A stretch of 64,000 nucleotides of DNA, from positions 446,699-510,698 of the forward strand of contig NZ_CAXBOD010000001.1 in the NCBI RefSeq assembly GCF_963977235.1. The letters run 5' to 3'. Source of the DNA: Albimonas sp963977235. GTDB lineage: Bacteria > Pseudomonadota > Alphaproteobacteria > Rhodobacterales > Rhodobacteraceae. The notes beneath the pieces were generated by a model. It saw only the letters and a program-made list of their open reading frames with translations. It was not told the DNA's origin and searched no databases. Shown one piece after another: positions 16,776 to 25,600 of this stretch (positions are counted from its first letter, which is position 1; each line of letters starts with the position of its first letter). A program made the position numbers and the translations under genes.

Positions 16776-19237
16776 CGCCAGAAATGTCCCCAGTCGGCGC
16801 GCAGGTCGCCGCGATCGACCTCCTGCACGATGGGATAGAGCCGGTTGGCCACGTTCAGCCGCGCGCCGCCGTCGCGGGTCAGCGGCCGGATGTTCATGTC
16901 GAGGCGCGAACGCGTCTCGTAGGGCAGGCCCCAGGCGAACGGGATGGTCAGGCGGATGCCCTTGTCGAAGCTGCCCTCGCCATACTCGTCGAAGGGCACG
17001 TCGGTCAGGGTGAAATAGCCGCCGATCTCCCAGCCGTTGGCGAAGCGCCGGCTCAGCCCGAAGGTGGCGCCCCAGTCGCCGGCCAGATAGCGGCCCGCGT
17101 CGACCTGGATCTCCATCCCGTGCCAGCCGGTGTCCCAGTAGACCGAGGCGTGGCCGGTGGCGACGTCGTAGTCCTGGAAGCCGAACAGCATGTCGAAGTC
17201 GCGCTGGGCGACGTAGTTCAGCTCGAGCCCCAGGCCCCAGCTCTGCTCGGAGGGCTTCCACAGCACCTCGCCCGAGACGCCGCCGAACATCCGCTCGAGG
17301 TAGCCGGCCGAGAGGCGGCCGTAGGTCTCGGGGGTGATCTTGAACAGGTAGTCGCCGGTCAGCCGGTCGATGCCCGGATCGCCCTGCTGGAGATACTTGG
17401 CGAAGTTCGAGCGGACCCTGGGAAGCTGCGAGTCGGACTGGCGGGTGATGTCGTCGAAGCCGTTGAGCAGCGACTTGGTGACCGAGCCGCTCAGCGACAG
17501 GCCGCGGGCGACGGTCAGCTCGCCCCCCGCGACGATCTGCAGGTCGGCGCGCAGGGGGTTGTCGGGGTCGAACAGGTTCAGCGGCAGAGCCGGCGCCAGG
17601 AACCAGCTGAAGGTCGGGTGACGGTCCGCCTCGTACTGGGGCAGGAACGAATTCTCGACCGGCATCGCGCTCAGCACCTCGGCGTCGGCCCAGGAGGTGC
17701 GCGCGGCGTCGGGCTCCTCGACCGCGGCCTCGAGGCGGGCGCGGCGCAGCAGCACGGTGGTGGTGGGCAGGTCGTTCTCGACCAGCGTGATCTCGAAGTC
17801 CTCGACCGAGGGGGGCAGGGTGTTGGCCATCGCCCGGGCCGTGCGCCCGATCGCCTGCGGGGCGGCGTTGAAATAGGGGTTCTCGACCTCGACCCGGGCG
17901 CGGGTCGCCTCGATGTCGGCCGAGCGCAGGTTCACCCGCTCGCCGTCCATCGCCTGGCCCAGCGCCTCGGCCAGCGCCACGCGGTTGGCCGGCTGGTCGG
18001 CCCAGGTGGTGTCGTAGCGCCCGACCAGCATGCGCTTGCCGTCCAGATAGCGCCGCCCCGTCTCGCGCAGCAGCACCGAGCACAGCGGCGCGCCGGAGCG
18101 GTCGAGGAAGGTCACCCCGTCGACCACGCCCAGTTCGGCGTCGACGTCGAGCGAGTCCTCGACCGGGCAGGTCGCGCCGGGGGGGAGGTCGGTGGGCGCC
18201 TGCGCCCAGCGCGCGCCCTCGGTGGCGCCCGAAAGCAGGCTCGCCTCTAGCCCCGCGTCCGAGCCGAGCGCCGGGCCGGGGCCGACGCGCTCGACCACCG
18301 GGCCGAGCTCGGCCGAGACGGCGCCGTCGATCGGGGGACGCACGCTCATCGGCACGGGGCCGGGGTCGAGGTCGCGCGGGCCGTTGATCCGCGTGGGGTT
18401 CACGCCGATCGAGGCGCGGATGCCGAACTCGGACCCGTACATGGCGTAGGCGCCCAGCGTGAACCAGTCGTTGACGCGATACTCGGCGCCGAAGTTGAAA
18501 GGGATCTTTGGATCGAAGTCGCCGTTCACCTGCTCCTGGAAGTAGGCGTCAGTCGAGTATTCGGCCTTCAGGCTGAGTCCGTCGACGAAATCGGGCCGCC
18601 ATTCGACGCCGGCGAAGGCGCCCATGTCGGGGCCGCGGAAGAACTGGCCGACGTTGACGTTGCCGGTGCCCAGGTCGCGGGTGTCGCGGGTCTTGAAGCG
18701 GTCCGAGACGTAGCCGAACGGGTTGTCGAAGTTGCCGGTGCCCGACAGACGGCCCCACCCCAGGCCGCCGGTGACCTGCAGGCCGGGCGCGATCTCCTTG
18801 GTGCCGACGAGATATTCGGAGGAGTAGACGCCGGTGCCGAGAAAGTCGCGCAGGCCGATCGCCACCGCGGGGAAGTAGCGGCTTTCGTCCGAGAGCAGGA
18901 TCTTGATGTCGAAGCTGCGGTCGAACAGGTCGTCGGCGACGAAGAAGTCCTCGATGATCGAGTAGCGGAACGAGGCTTCGACCCGCGGCAGCACCTGGAA
19001 GCTCAGGGTGTTGCGCATGAAGCCGCCGAAATAGCTTGTGGTCACGCCCAGTTCGGCGTCGGGCTGCATCCGCGCGCTGGGCATGTCGATCAGGCCGGTC
19101 ATGCCGTAGAGGTTGCGGGACTCGAGACGCGGGGGCGGAGGCTCCTGCGACAGGGCGAGCCCCGCGGGCGCAACGGCCGCGGCGATCACCACGCAGAACG
19201 AGATACGTCTGCGGCATGCAGCCGACGCTGAGATCAT
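16772..19237 (-). CDS. yjbH: YjbH/GfcD-family outer-membrane exopolysaccharide protein
   Basis: 821 residues with a signal peptide (MISASAACRRRISFCVVIAA). The mature protein begins NLYGMTGLIDMPSARMQPD, the hallmark YjbH start, and is rich in alternating aromatic/polar beta strands at both ends (about 40-300 and 500-800), consistent with an outer-membrane beta-barrel split by a soluble insert (about 310-490). It ends in Trp-Arg. Longer than E. coli YjbH (about 700). Expected to act with YjbF in export of an extracellular polysaccharide. ATG 19237 chosen for the signal peptide; the frame runs further upstream without coding character. Confidence 0.85.
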   Translation of the reverse strand: MISASAACRRRISFCVVIAAAVAPAGLALSQEPPPPRLESRNLYGMTGLIDMPSARMQPDAELGVTTSYFGGFMRNTLSFQVLPRVEASFRYSIIEDFFVADDLFDRSFDIKILLSDESRYFPAVAIGLRDFLGTGVYSSEYLVGTKEIAPGLQVTGGLGWGRLSGTGNFDNPFGYVSDRFKTRDTRDLGTGNVNVGQFFRGPDMGAFAGVEWRPDFVDGLSLKAEYSTDAYFQEQVNGDFDPKIPFNFGAEYRVNDWFTLGAYAMYGSEFGIRASIGVNPTRINGPRDLDPGPVPMSVRPPIDGAVSAELGPVVERVGPGPALGSDAGLEASLLSGATEGARWAQAPTDLPPGATCPVEDSLDVDAELGVVDGVTFLDRSGAPLCSVLLRETGRRYLDGKRMLVGRYDTTWADQPANRVALAEALGQAMDGERVNLRSADIEATRARVEVENPYFNAAPQAIGRTARAMANTLPPSVEDFEITLVENDLPTTTVLLRRARLEAAVEEPDAARTSWADAEVLSAMPVENSFLPQYEADRHPTFSWFLAPALPLNLFDPDNPLRADLQIVAGGELTVARGLSLSGSVTKSLLNGFDDITRQSDSQLPRVRSNFAKYLQQGDPGIDRLTGDYLFKITPETYGRLSAGYLERMFGGVSGEVLWKPSEQSWGLGLELNYVAQRDFDMLFGFQDYDVATGHASVYWDTGWHGMEIQVDAGRYLAGDWGATFGLSRRFANGWEIGGYFTLTDVPFDEYGEGSFDKGIRLTIPFAWGLPYETRSRLDMNIRPLTRDGGARLNVANRLYPIVQEVDRGDLRADWGHFWR

Positions 19238-19320
19238 CCTGTCGCCCGTTCCAGAGGCCTGGTTGGAAGGCTTCGTCGCCCTTTTTCCAACACCTTGTTG
19301 GCACGGGCCCGCCCCGCTGT

Positions 19321-19347
19321 CGACCGTCCCGCGCAGGGGGACGGTCG
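19321..19347 (-). terminator. Hairpin between kpsC-like gene and yjbH
   Basis: Perfect 10-bp inverted repeat CGACCGTCCC / GGGACGGTCG with a 7-base loop, 82 bases past the stop of the KpsC-like gene. It lacks a T tail on the minus strand, so it may be a weak terminator or a leader structure for yjbH-yjbF rather than a clean transcription end. Confidence 0.4.
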
Positions 19348-19428
19348 GCGTAGGCGCGGCCTGTTGTGCGCGCGCTACGGCGCAGGCCCCCGCAGGGCGA
19401 GATCCGGCGCTCCGGTCTGAACGGAGGT

Positions 19429-21213
19429 TCAGCGGAGCGCGTTCAGCGCCCGCGACGCGAGGCCGCGCCAGGCCTCGCGCGCGCGGCCCCGCGGGGTCTT
19501 CACGAAATCCCGCTCGGCGTGCAGCCACTCGAGCACCTTCTCGGGCGGCGCGGGCAGGCGGGAGACGGGGTCCACATAGCGCGGATAGAGGATCAGGGCG
19601 CAGGCGGCGAGCGCGTCGATGCTCAGCGTGCGGCCGCGCGACCAGGCGGGATCGAGCGGCGTCTCGGTCAGGCCCCAGCCGGCGTAGAAGGGGCGGCCGA
19701 AGGTGGTGACGGGCAGGTCGCGCAGCAGCGCCTCGAACCCCATCAGGGAGGTCATGCACTCGAGCCGGTCGGCCCACTCGAGGCAGGCCTCGGCGGCGCT
19801 GTCGACGGCGACCGCGTCGGCGCAGGCGGCAAGCGTCGCCGCGTCCACCGCGCCGGGGCGCAGGCCGGTCAGCACGTCGGGATGGGGCTTGTAGAGGATG
19901 AAGGCCTCGGGATGCCGGGCGCGGACCCGGCGCAGCAGCTCGGCGTTTTCCTGCACCTGCGGGGAGCCGAAGCGCAGAGACTGGTCGCCCTCGACCTGGC
20001 CGGGCACGAGGATGCGCTGGCGCGGCGTCTCCGGCAGGGGCGCTGAGCGGGCGAGGTTGTACTTGGTGATCCCCAGCTCGATCAGCCGCCGGCGCAGGGC
20101 CGAGGCGCGGGCGAGCAGGGCGTCGGGGATCTCGGCCTCACGGGCCAGGGCCTCGAGGTCGGTGGGTCGGGTGGCGTCAAAATACAGGCCCTGGCGGTCG
20201 ACGGCCAGCGAGCAGGGCGGCGCGTGGCGCAGGCCGAGGCCGACCGAGCGGACGAAGCCGTCCTCGAGGCGGATGACCTCGAGGCCCGCGGCCTCGGCCT
20301 CGGTCGCCTCGCGCATCCCCCAGACGGCGAGGCGGGCGCGGGTGGCCGCGGCGACCTGCACGGCGTTGCGCAGGCCGGCGACATGGGCAGGGGGGCCCTC
20401 GGGGCCGGTCAGGAACGGGTCGGCGTTGCGGCGTTTCCAGCGCGAGAAGCCCAGCGTGACGGTGCGCCGGTCGTTGCGCTGGGCGGCCGCGCGCAGCAGC
20501 GCCAGCGCGTCGAGCGCCTCGACCGCCGGCGCCGACTGGCCGCGCCAGGGGTCGACGAAGCGGACGCGCGACAGCCACGGGTCGGGGTCGGCGGCGCCGG
20601 CCAGCGTCAGCCCCAGGCGTCCGCCCAGCGCCGCGCGATGGGCGAGCGCGCCGTGGGAGGCGATGACGCGGTCCAGACGCTCGGGGCAGATCTCGGCGAC
20701 GCGGCGGACCACGGGCAGGCCGCGGCGGCGGGCGGCGGCCTCGCCCTCGCCGCCGTGGGCGAGGACCACCGCGGCGGCGCCGGGGGCCTCGGAGTCGGCG
20801 AGCGAAAGCAGGGTCTCGGCCTGCGCGGCGGAGGCGTCGCGCAGGTCGACCAGCGTCTCGGGGCGCGCGGCGGCGGCGACGGTGGCGGGCCACCAGGTCA
20901 GGTCGGCGGCGATGCGCGCGGCAAGCTCGGCGGTCGCAGCGGGCGAGCGGGGGGGCGCCTCGCCCAGTCCCAGCGCCACGGGGGGGTGGCCGGGCAGGGC
21001 CGCGGGCAGCAGCCAGGGCAGCGCGGCGCCGGAGACGGGCGCGTCGGACCAGTGCACGAGGCGCGGCGCGCCGCGGCCGCCGGTCAGCGTGCGCAGCGCC
21101 CGTCGCAGGCGCACGCGCCCGGAGGCCGAGCCGCGGCCGCCGCCGGCGTGGTCGTCATGCCCCGAAGGGGCGCCGCCGGCGCGGCGGGGACCGGGAGGAG
21201 AGGTCCTGGCCAT
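19429..21213 (-). CDS. KpsC/RkpJ-like capsule polysaccharide protein
   Basis: 594 residues of the capsule polysaccharide biosynthesis/export family that includes KpsC, LipA and RkpJ, whose KpsC members add beta-Kdo linker residues to a lipid acceptor. Diagnostic stretches: LEDGFVRSVGLGLRHAPP, LYFDATRPTDLEALA, ILVPGQVEGDQSLRFG, ILYKPHPDV and PVTTFGRPFYAGWGLT. Length fits about one glycosyltransferase unit plus an extra N-terminal domain, shorter than two-module KpsC. Cytosolic, membrane-associated by analogy. It starts 20 bases after the PLP-enzyme stop and is the last gene of the three-gene unit. ATG 21213 has no clear Shine-Dalgarno, suggesting translational coupling. Confidence 0.83.
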   Translation of the reverse strand: MARTSPPGPRRAGGAPSGHDDHAGGGRGSASGRVRLRRALRTLTGGRGAPRLVHWSDAPVSGAALPWLLPAALPGHPPVALGLGEAPPRSPAATAELAARIAADLTWWPATVAAAARPETLVDLRDASAAQAETLLSLADSEAPGAAAVVLAHGGEGEAAARRRGLPVVRRVAEICPERLDRVIASHGALAHRAALGGRLGLTLAGAADPDPWLSRVRFVDPWRGQSAPAVEALDALALLRAAAQRNDRRTVTLGFSRWKRRNADPFLTGPEGPPAHVAGLRNAVQVAAATRARLAVWGMREATEAEAAGLEVIRLEDGFVRSVGLGLRHAPPCSLAVDRQGLYFDATRPTDLEALAREAEIPDALLARASALRRRLIELGITKYNLARSAPLPETPRQRILVPGQVEGDQSLRFGSPQVQENAELLRRVRARHPEAFILYKPHPDVLTGLRPGAVDAATLAACADAVAVDSAAEACLEWADRLECMTSLMGFEALLRDLPVTTFGRPFYAGWGLTETPLDPAWSRGRTLSIDALAACALILYPRYVDPVSRLPAPPEKVLEWLHAERDFVKTPRGRAREAWRGLASRALNALR

Positions 21214-21233
21214 GGCAGGGGCGCCGGTCGCGC

Positions 21234-22601
21234 TCAGGCGCCGGCCCCGAAGGGCAGCTTGCGGGCGCGAACCCGGGCGAGCGCCTCGGCGCAGATCTCC
21301 ACGGCGCGGTCGATCTGGGGCTCAGTATGCTCCGAGGTCAGGAAGAAGCGCAGGCGGGCCTGCTTCTCGGGCACTGCGGGGAAGGTGATCGGCAGGGCGT
21401 TGAGCCCGGCCCGGAAACAGGCGTCCGACAGCATCGCCGCCCGCGCGCTGTCGCCCACGATCACCGGCATCACCGCCGAGCCCTTGGCCTCTCCGGTGTC
21501 GAGGCCGGCGGCCTTGGCCCGCTCCAGCAGGCGGCGGCCGTTGGCCTGCAGGCGGGCCACGCGCTCCGGCTCGGCCTGCAGCACCTCCAGCGAGGCGAGC
21601 GCGGCCGCGGCCAGGGGCGCGGCGAGCCCGACCGAGAACACGAAGCCCGCGGCGTTGGCCTTGAGGAACTCGATCAGCGCCGCCGAGCCGCAGATGTAGC
21701 CGCCGCAGGAGGAGAAGGTCTTCGAGAGCGTCCCCATCCAGATCTCGACCGAGGCCGGGTCCACCCCCTGCATCTCGGCGATGCCGCGGCCAGTCTCGCC
21801 CAGCACGCCGACGGCATGGGCCTCGTCGACCATCAGCCAGGCCTCGTGGCGGTGCTTGAGCTCGACCAGCCGGGGCAGGTCGGGCCAGTCGCCGTCCATG
21901 GAATACAGCCCCTCGACCACGATCAGCGCGCGCTCGTAGCGGCCGCGGTTGCGCGAGAGGAAATCGTCGAGCCAGTCGAGGTCATTGTGGGGGAATGTCA
22001 CCCGGGCGGCGCCGGACAGGCGGGCGCCCTCGGTGATCGAATTGTGGATCCAGGTGTCGGTCAGGATCACGTCCTTGGGCCCCATCAGCGCGCCGATGGT
22101 GGTCATGTTGGTGGCGTGGCCCGAGACCATCGTCACGCAATCCTCGGTCCCGTAGAAGGCCGCGAGCCCCTTCTCGAGCTTGGCGTGCAGGTCCCGCTCC
22201 CCCGCCACCACGCGGCTGGCCGAGACCGAGACGCCGTAGCGGTCGATCGCGTCCTTGGCCGCGGCGTGGACCCTGGGGTGCCCGTTCAGACCGAGGTAAT
22301 TGTAGGAGGAGAAGTTCAGCACCTCCCGCCCCTCGATCATGCAGGTGGGGCCGGCGTAGCCTTCCTGTTCGCGGAAGTAGGGCACGCCGATGTCGAGCAT
22401 CTCGGCCGCCGACTTCTGCAGGCGGATCTGCTTGTGGCCGGGCAGGGCGCCGAAGTCGAAGGCCTTGGGCTGCGGCTTGGGGCCCGGCCGTGCGGCCGGT
22501 CGGTCGGAGGGGGTGCGGCGCGAACGGGTCTGGCGCAGCTCCTCGAGCAATGCGGAGCGCCGTGCGGCGCCGAACCGGCCTTCGCCTTCGGACCCGGACA
22601 T
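21234..22601 (-). CDS. Alpha-oxoamine synthase-like PLP enzyme (RkpG/AONS family)
   Basis: 455-residue fold-type I PLP enzyme related to 8-amino-7-oxononanoate and 2-amino-3-ketobutyrate synthases, which condense an acyl thioester with an amino acid. Landmarks: NFSSYNYLGLNGHP, SGHATNMTTIGAL, DTWIHNSI, DEAHAVGVLGETGRG, and the Schiff-base lysine in GTLSKTFSSCGGYICG (Lys294). A polar N-terminal extension of about 60 residues precedes the core. ATG 22601 preferred because AAAGGAACG precedes it; an ATG six codons earlier is possible. It sits between the PKS and the KpsC-like gene, so its acyl donor is probably the PKS product, as proposed for rhizobial RkpG; biotin synthesis is unlikely. Confidence 0.86.
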   Translation of the reverse strand: MSGSEGEGRFGAARRSALLEELRQTRSRRTPSDRPAARPGPKPQPKAFDFGALPGHKQIRLQKSAAEMLDIGVPYFREQEGYAGPTCMIEGREVLNFSSYNYLGLNGHPRVHAAAKDAIDRYGVSVSASRVVAGERDLHAKLEKGLAAFYGTEDCVTMVSGHATNMTTIGALMGPKDVILTDTWIHNSITEGARLSGAARVTFPHNDLDWLDDFLSRNRGRYERALIVVEGLYSMDGDWPDLPRLVELKHRHEAWLMVDEAHAVGVLGETGRGIAEMQGVDPASVEIWMGTLSKTFSSCGGYICGSAALIEFLKANAAGFVFSVGLAAPLAAAALASLEVLQAEPERVARLQANGRRLLERAKAAGLDTGEAKGSAVMPVIVGDSARAAMLSDACFRAGLNALPITFPAVPEKQARLRFFLTSEHTEPQIDRAVEICAEALARVRARKLPFGAGA

Positions 22602-22659
22602 GGATGTCGTTCCTTTCATGGGCCGCCCCGCGCCGCGGCGCAGGGGGGCGGCCGGCGCC

Positions 22660-25600
22660 TCAGTTCAGGGCGCCGGCCGGGCCGCCTGCGCGGCGCTTCA
22701 GCTCTGCGATCGCTTCGGGATCGAGCTCGTCGCCCGTGCCCACATGCCGCTCCAGCAGGCCGTCGAGCACCGCGTCCTCGGGGGCGCCGGCGGCGGCGGC
22801 CTCCGCCGGATCGAGGCGCTTGAGCACGCGGGCGGCGATGTCGATCAAGGTGGCGCCGCCGGCGAGGCTCATCAAGGGGATGTCGATGCCCAGTTTCTCC
22901 TCGGCGGCCATGCGCAGGTCGACGGCCATCAGGCTGTCGAAGCCCAGCTCGGTCAGCGGCTGGCGGGGATCGATCTCCTCGGCCGGCAGGCGGAGGATGC
23001 GCGAGGTCTCGCCGGCCAGCAGCTCGGCGATCTTCTTGAGCGCCTCGGCCTCGGTCATCCCGGCGACCAGGGCGGCGAGGTCGAGGGCGGCCTCGCCCGC
23101 CGCGGAGGCGTCGGGCATCTCCATGCGCGCGAACAGCGGCGTGCGGGTGATCGCGAGCTCCCGGGACGCGGAGGCCCAGTCGATCTGGGCGTAGCTCACC
23201 GCCGAGGCGTCCTGCGGGTCGGCGGCGGCGAGCGCCATCTCCAGCCCCTGGAACGCCTCGCGCGCGGTGATCGCCGAGGCGCCGAGGCGGTCGGAGAGGA
23301 TCGCGCCGGTCTTGGCGTCGCGGGTCAGATACCCCGCGTCGGAGATCGCGCCCCAGGCCACCGCAAGGCCGGGGTGGCCCGCGCGCCGACGCTCGGCCAT
23401 CAGCGCCTCGAGGTAGCAGTTGGCGGCGACATAGGCGGTCTGGCCCGGGTTGCCGACCAGCGTGGTCGCCGAGGAATAGACCACGAAGAGGTCGAGCTTG
23501 AGGTCCCGCGTCAGGCGGTCCAGCGTCTCGGCCCCCGCGATCTTGGGGCGCAGGACGGTGCGGATCCGCTCGCCGTCGAGATTGGCGAACAGCGCGTCGT
23601 CGAGGGTCATGGCGGTGTGCAGCACGCCGCGCAGGCGGGCGGGGCCGGCCTCGATCTCGTCGATCAGCTCTTTCTGGGCGGTCTCGTCGGCGGCGTCGCA
23701 GGCGCGGGTCACGACCTTGGCGCCCATCGCCTCCATCCGGCGGATGGCGGTCTTGGCGGCCTCGGTCACACGGCCGGAGCGGGAGGTGAGCCAGATGTGG
23801 CGGGCGCCCCGCTCTACCAGCCAGGCGGCGGTTTCGGCGCCGAAACCGCCCAGCCCGCCAACCACCAGATAGGCGCCCTTGCCGGTGATCCTGGGCGCGC
23901 GGGTGCGCGGCGCCTCGACCTTCGGGGGGGCCTTCACCAGGATCTTGCCGATATGGCCGGACTTCTGCATCAGGCGGAAGGCGTCGACCACCTCGGCGCT
24001 GTCGAAGACGATGTGCGGCAGCGGGATCAGGTCGCCCCGCTCGAACCCTTCGCCGAGTTGCTCGAACACGCGCACGGCGAGCTCGGGACGGTAGACCAGC
24101 AGCTGGTCCGCATCCACGCCGAAGTAGGTCAGATTGCGCCGGAACGGGCGCAGGCCGATCTGGGAGTTGGCGTAGTAGTCGCGCTTGCCCAGTTCGACGA
24201 AGCGGCCGAAGGGCTTCAGGCACTCGATCGAGCGCTCCATCGCCTCGCCGAACAGCGAGTTCAGGACCACGTCGACGCCCTCGCCGTCGGTCACGCGCAT
24301 CACGTCGTCGGCGAAGGTCAGGGAGCGGCTGTCGAAGACATGCGCGGCGCCGAGCTGGCGCAGCAGCTCGCGCTTGGCCGGAGAGCCGGCGGTGGCGATG
24401 ACCTGCGCGCCGCGGGCGGCGGCGATCTGCAGGGCCGCGAGGCCGACGCCGCCGGCGCCGCCGTGGATCAGCACGGTCTCGCCGCTCGACAGGTTCGACA
24501 GTTCCACCAGCCCGTACCAGGCGGTCAGGAAGGTGGTGGGGATGGTCGCGGCCGCCGTCAGGTCGACGCCCTCGGGCAGCGGGGCGACGGCGTTCTCGTG
24601 CACGCAGACATGGGTGGCGAAGCAGCTGGGCGCGAAGGCGATCACGCGATCGCCCTCCCGGAAGCGGGCGCAGGCGGGGCCGGTGCGCACCACCACGCCC
24701 GAGCATTCCATGCCCAGCGTGGGGCCGGCGAAACCGTCCTCGAGCGCCTCTTCGGGCAGCAGGCCCTGGGCCCACATGATGTCGCGGAAGTTCAGGCCGG
24801 CGGCGACCACCTCGATCTCGATCTCGCCCTCGGCGGGGGCGCCGCGGTCCTCGACCCGCCACTCGAGGCTGTCGATCGAGCCCTGCTGGCCCAGCGCCAG
24901 GCGGCGCACGCCCATCGCGGGGTTCGCCAGGGTGGCGGCGCGGGCGCGGTCGGCGAGGTCGGAGACGCGCTCGGCCCGCACGCCGGCGCGGCCGGCGAGG
25001 TCGTGGACCGTTTCGCGGTCCTCGGCCGGCGAGAGGATCTCGGCGGCGAGGCGGGCGGGCAGGTCGGCGGCCAGGATCTCGGGCGCGAAGTCGCACAGGC
25101 GCACGTCGATGTCGGGAAACTCGTTGGCCAGCACGCGGCCGAGGCCCCAGGCGGCGGCCTCGGTCGGGTTCAGCGGACGCAGCGGGCCGGCGGCGACGCC
25201 GCCGCGGGTGACCGTCCACAGGCGGGCGACGCGGCCGGGCAGGGCCAGCGCGGTCTTGGCCGACAGCATCCGGGCGTGGGCGGCGGCCAGCGCAGGACCC
25301 TCGGCCGCGAGATGGGCGAGCAGCACGATCTCGGCCGCCTCGGACGCCTCCAGCGCGGCCGAGAGCTTGGCCTCGGTCACGGCGGCGGTCTCGCGGCCGG
25401 CCTCGGCGAGGCGGGCGACGAGGGCTTCGGCCAGGGCCTTCTCGGCGGCGGCGTGGACCACCAGGATCGGGCCGTCGGCGGTCTCGGCCTCGGCCGGAAG
25501 GCGGGCGGGGGCGGTGGCCAGCACCAGGGCCGCCTGCGCCTCCGCGCTCGCCAGGGGGCGGGCGGAGACGTCGAGGAAGCCGGCCTGGGCCAGGGTCTCG

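Noticed and set aside
21234..22601. Assignment as biotin-pathway bioF
   Set aside because: No other bio genes nearby; position between a type I synthase and a KpsC-like gene fits the RkpG-type role better.
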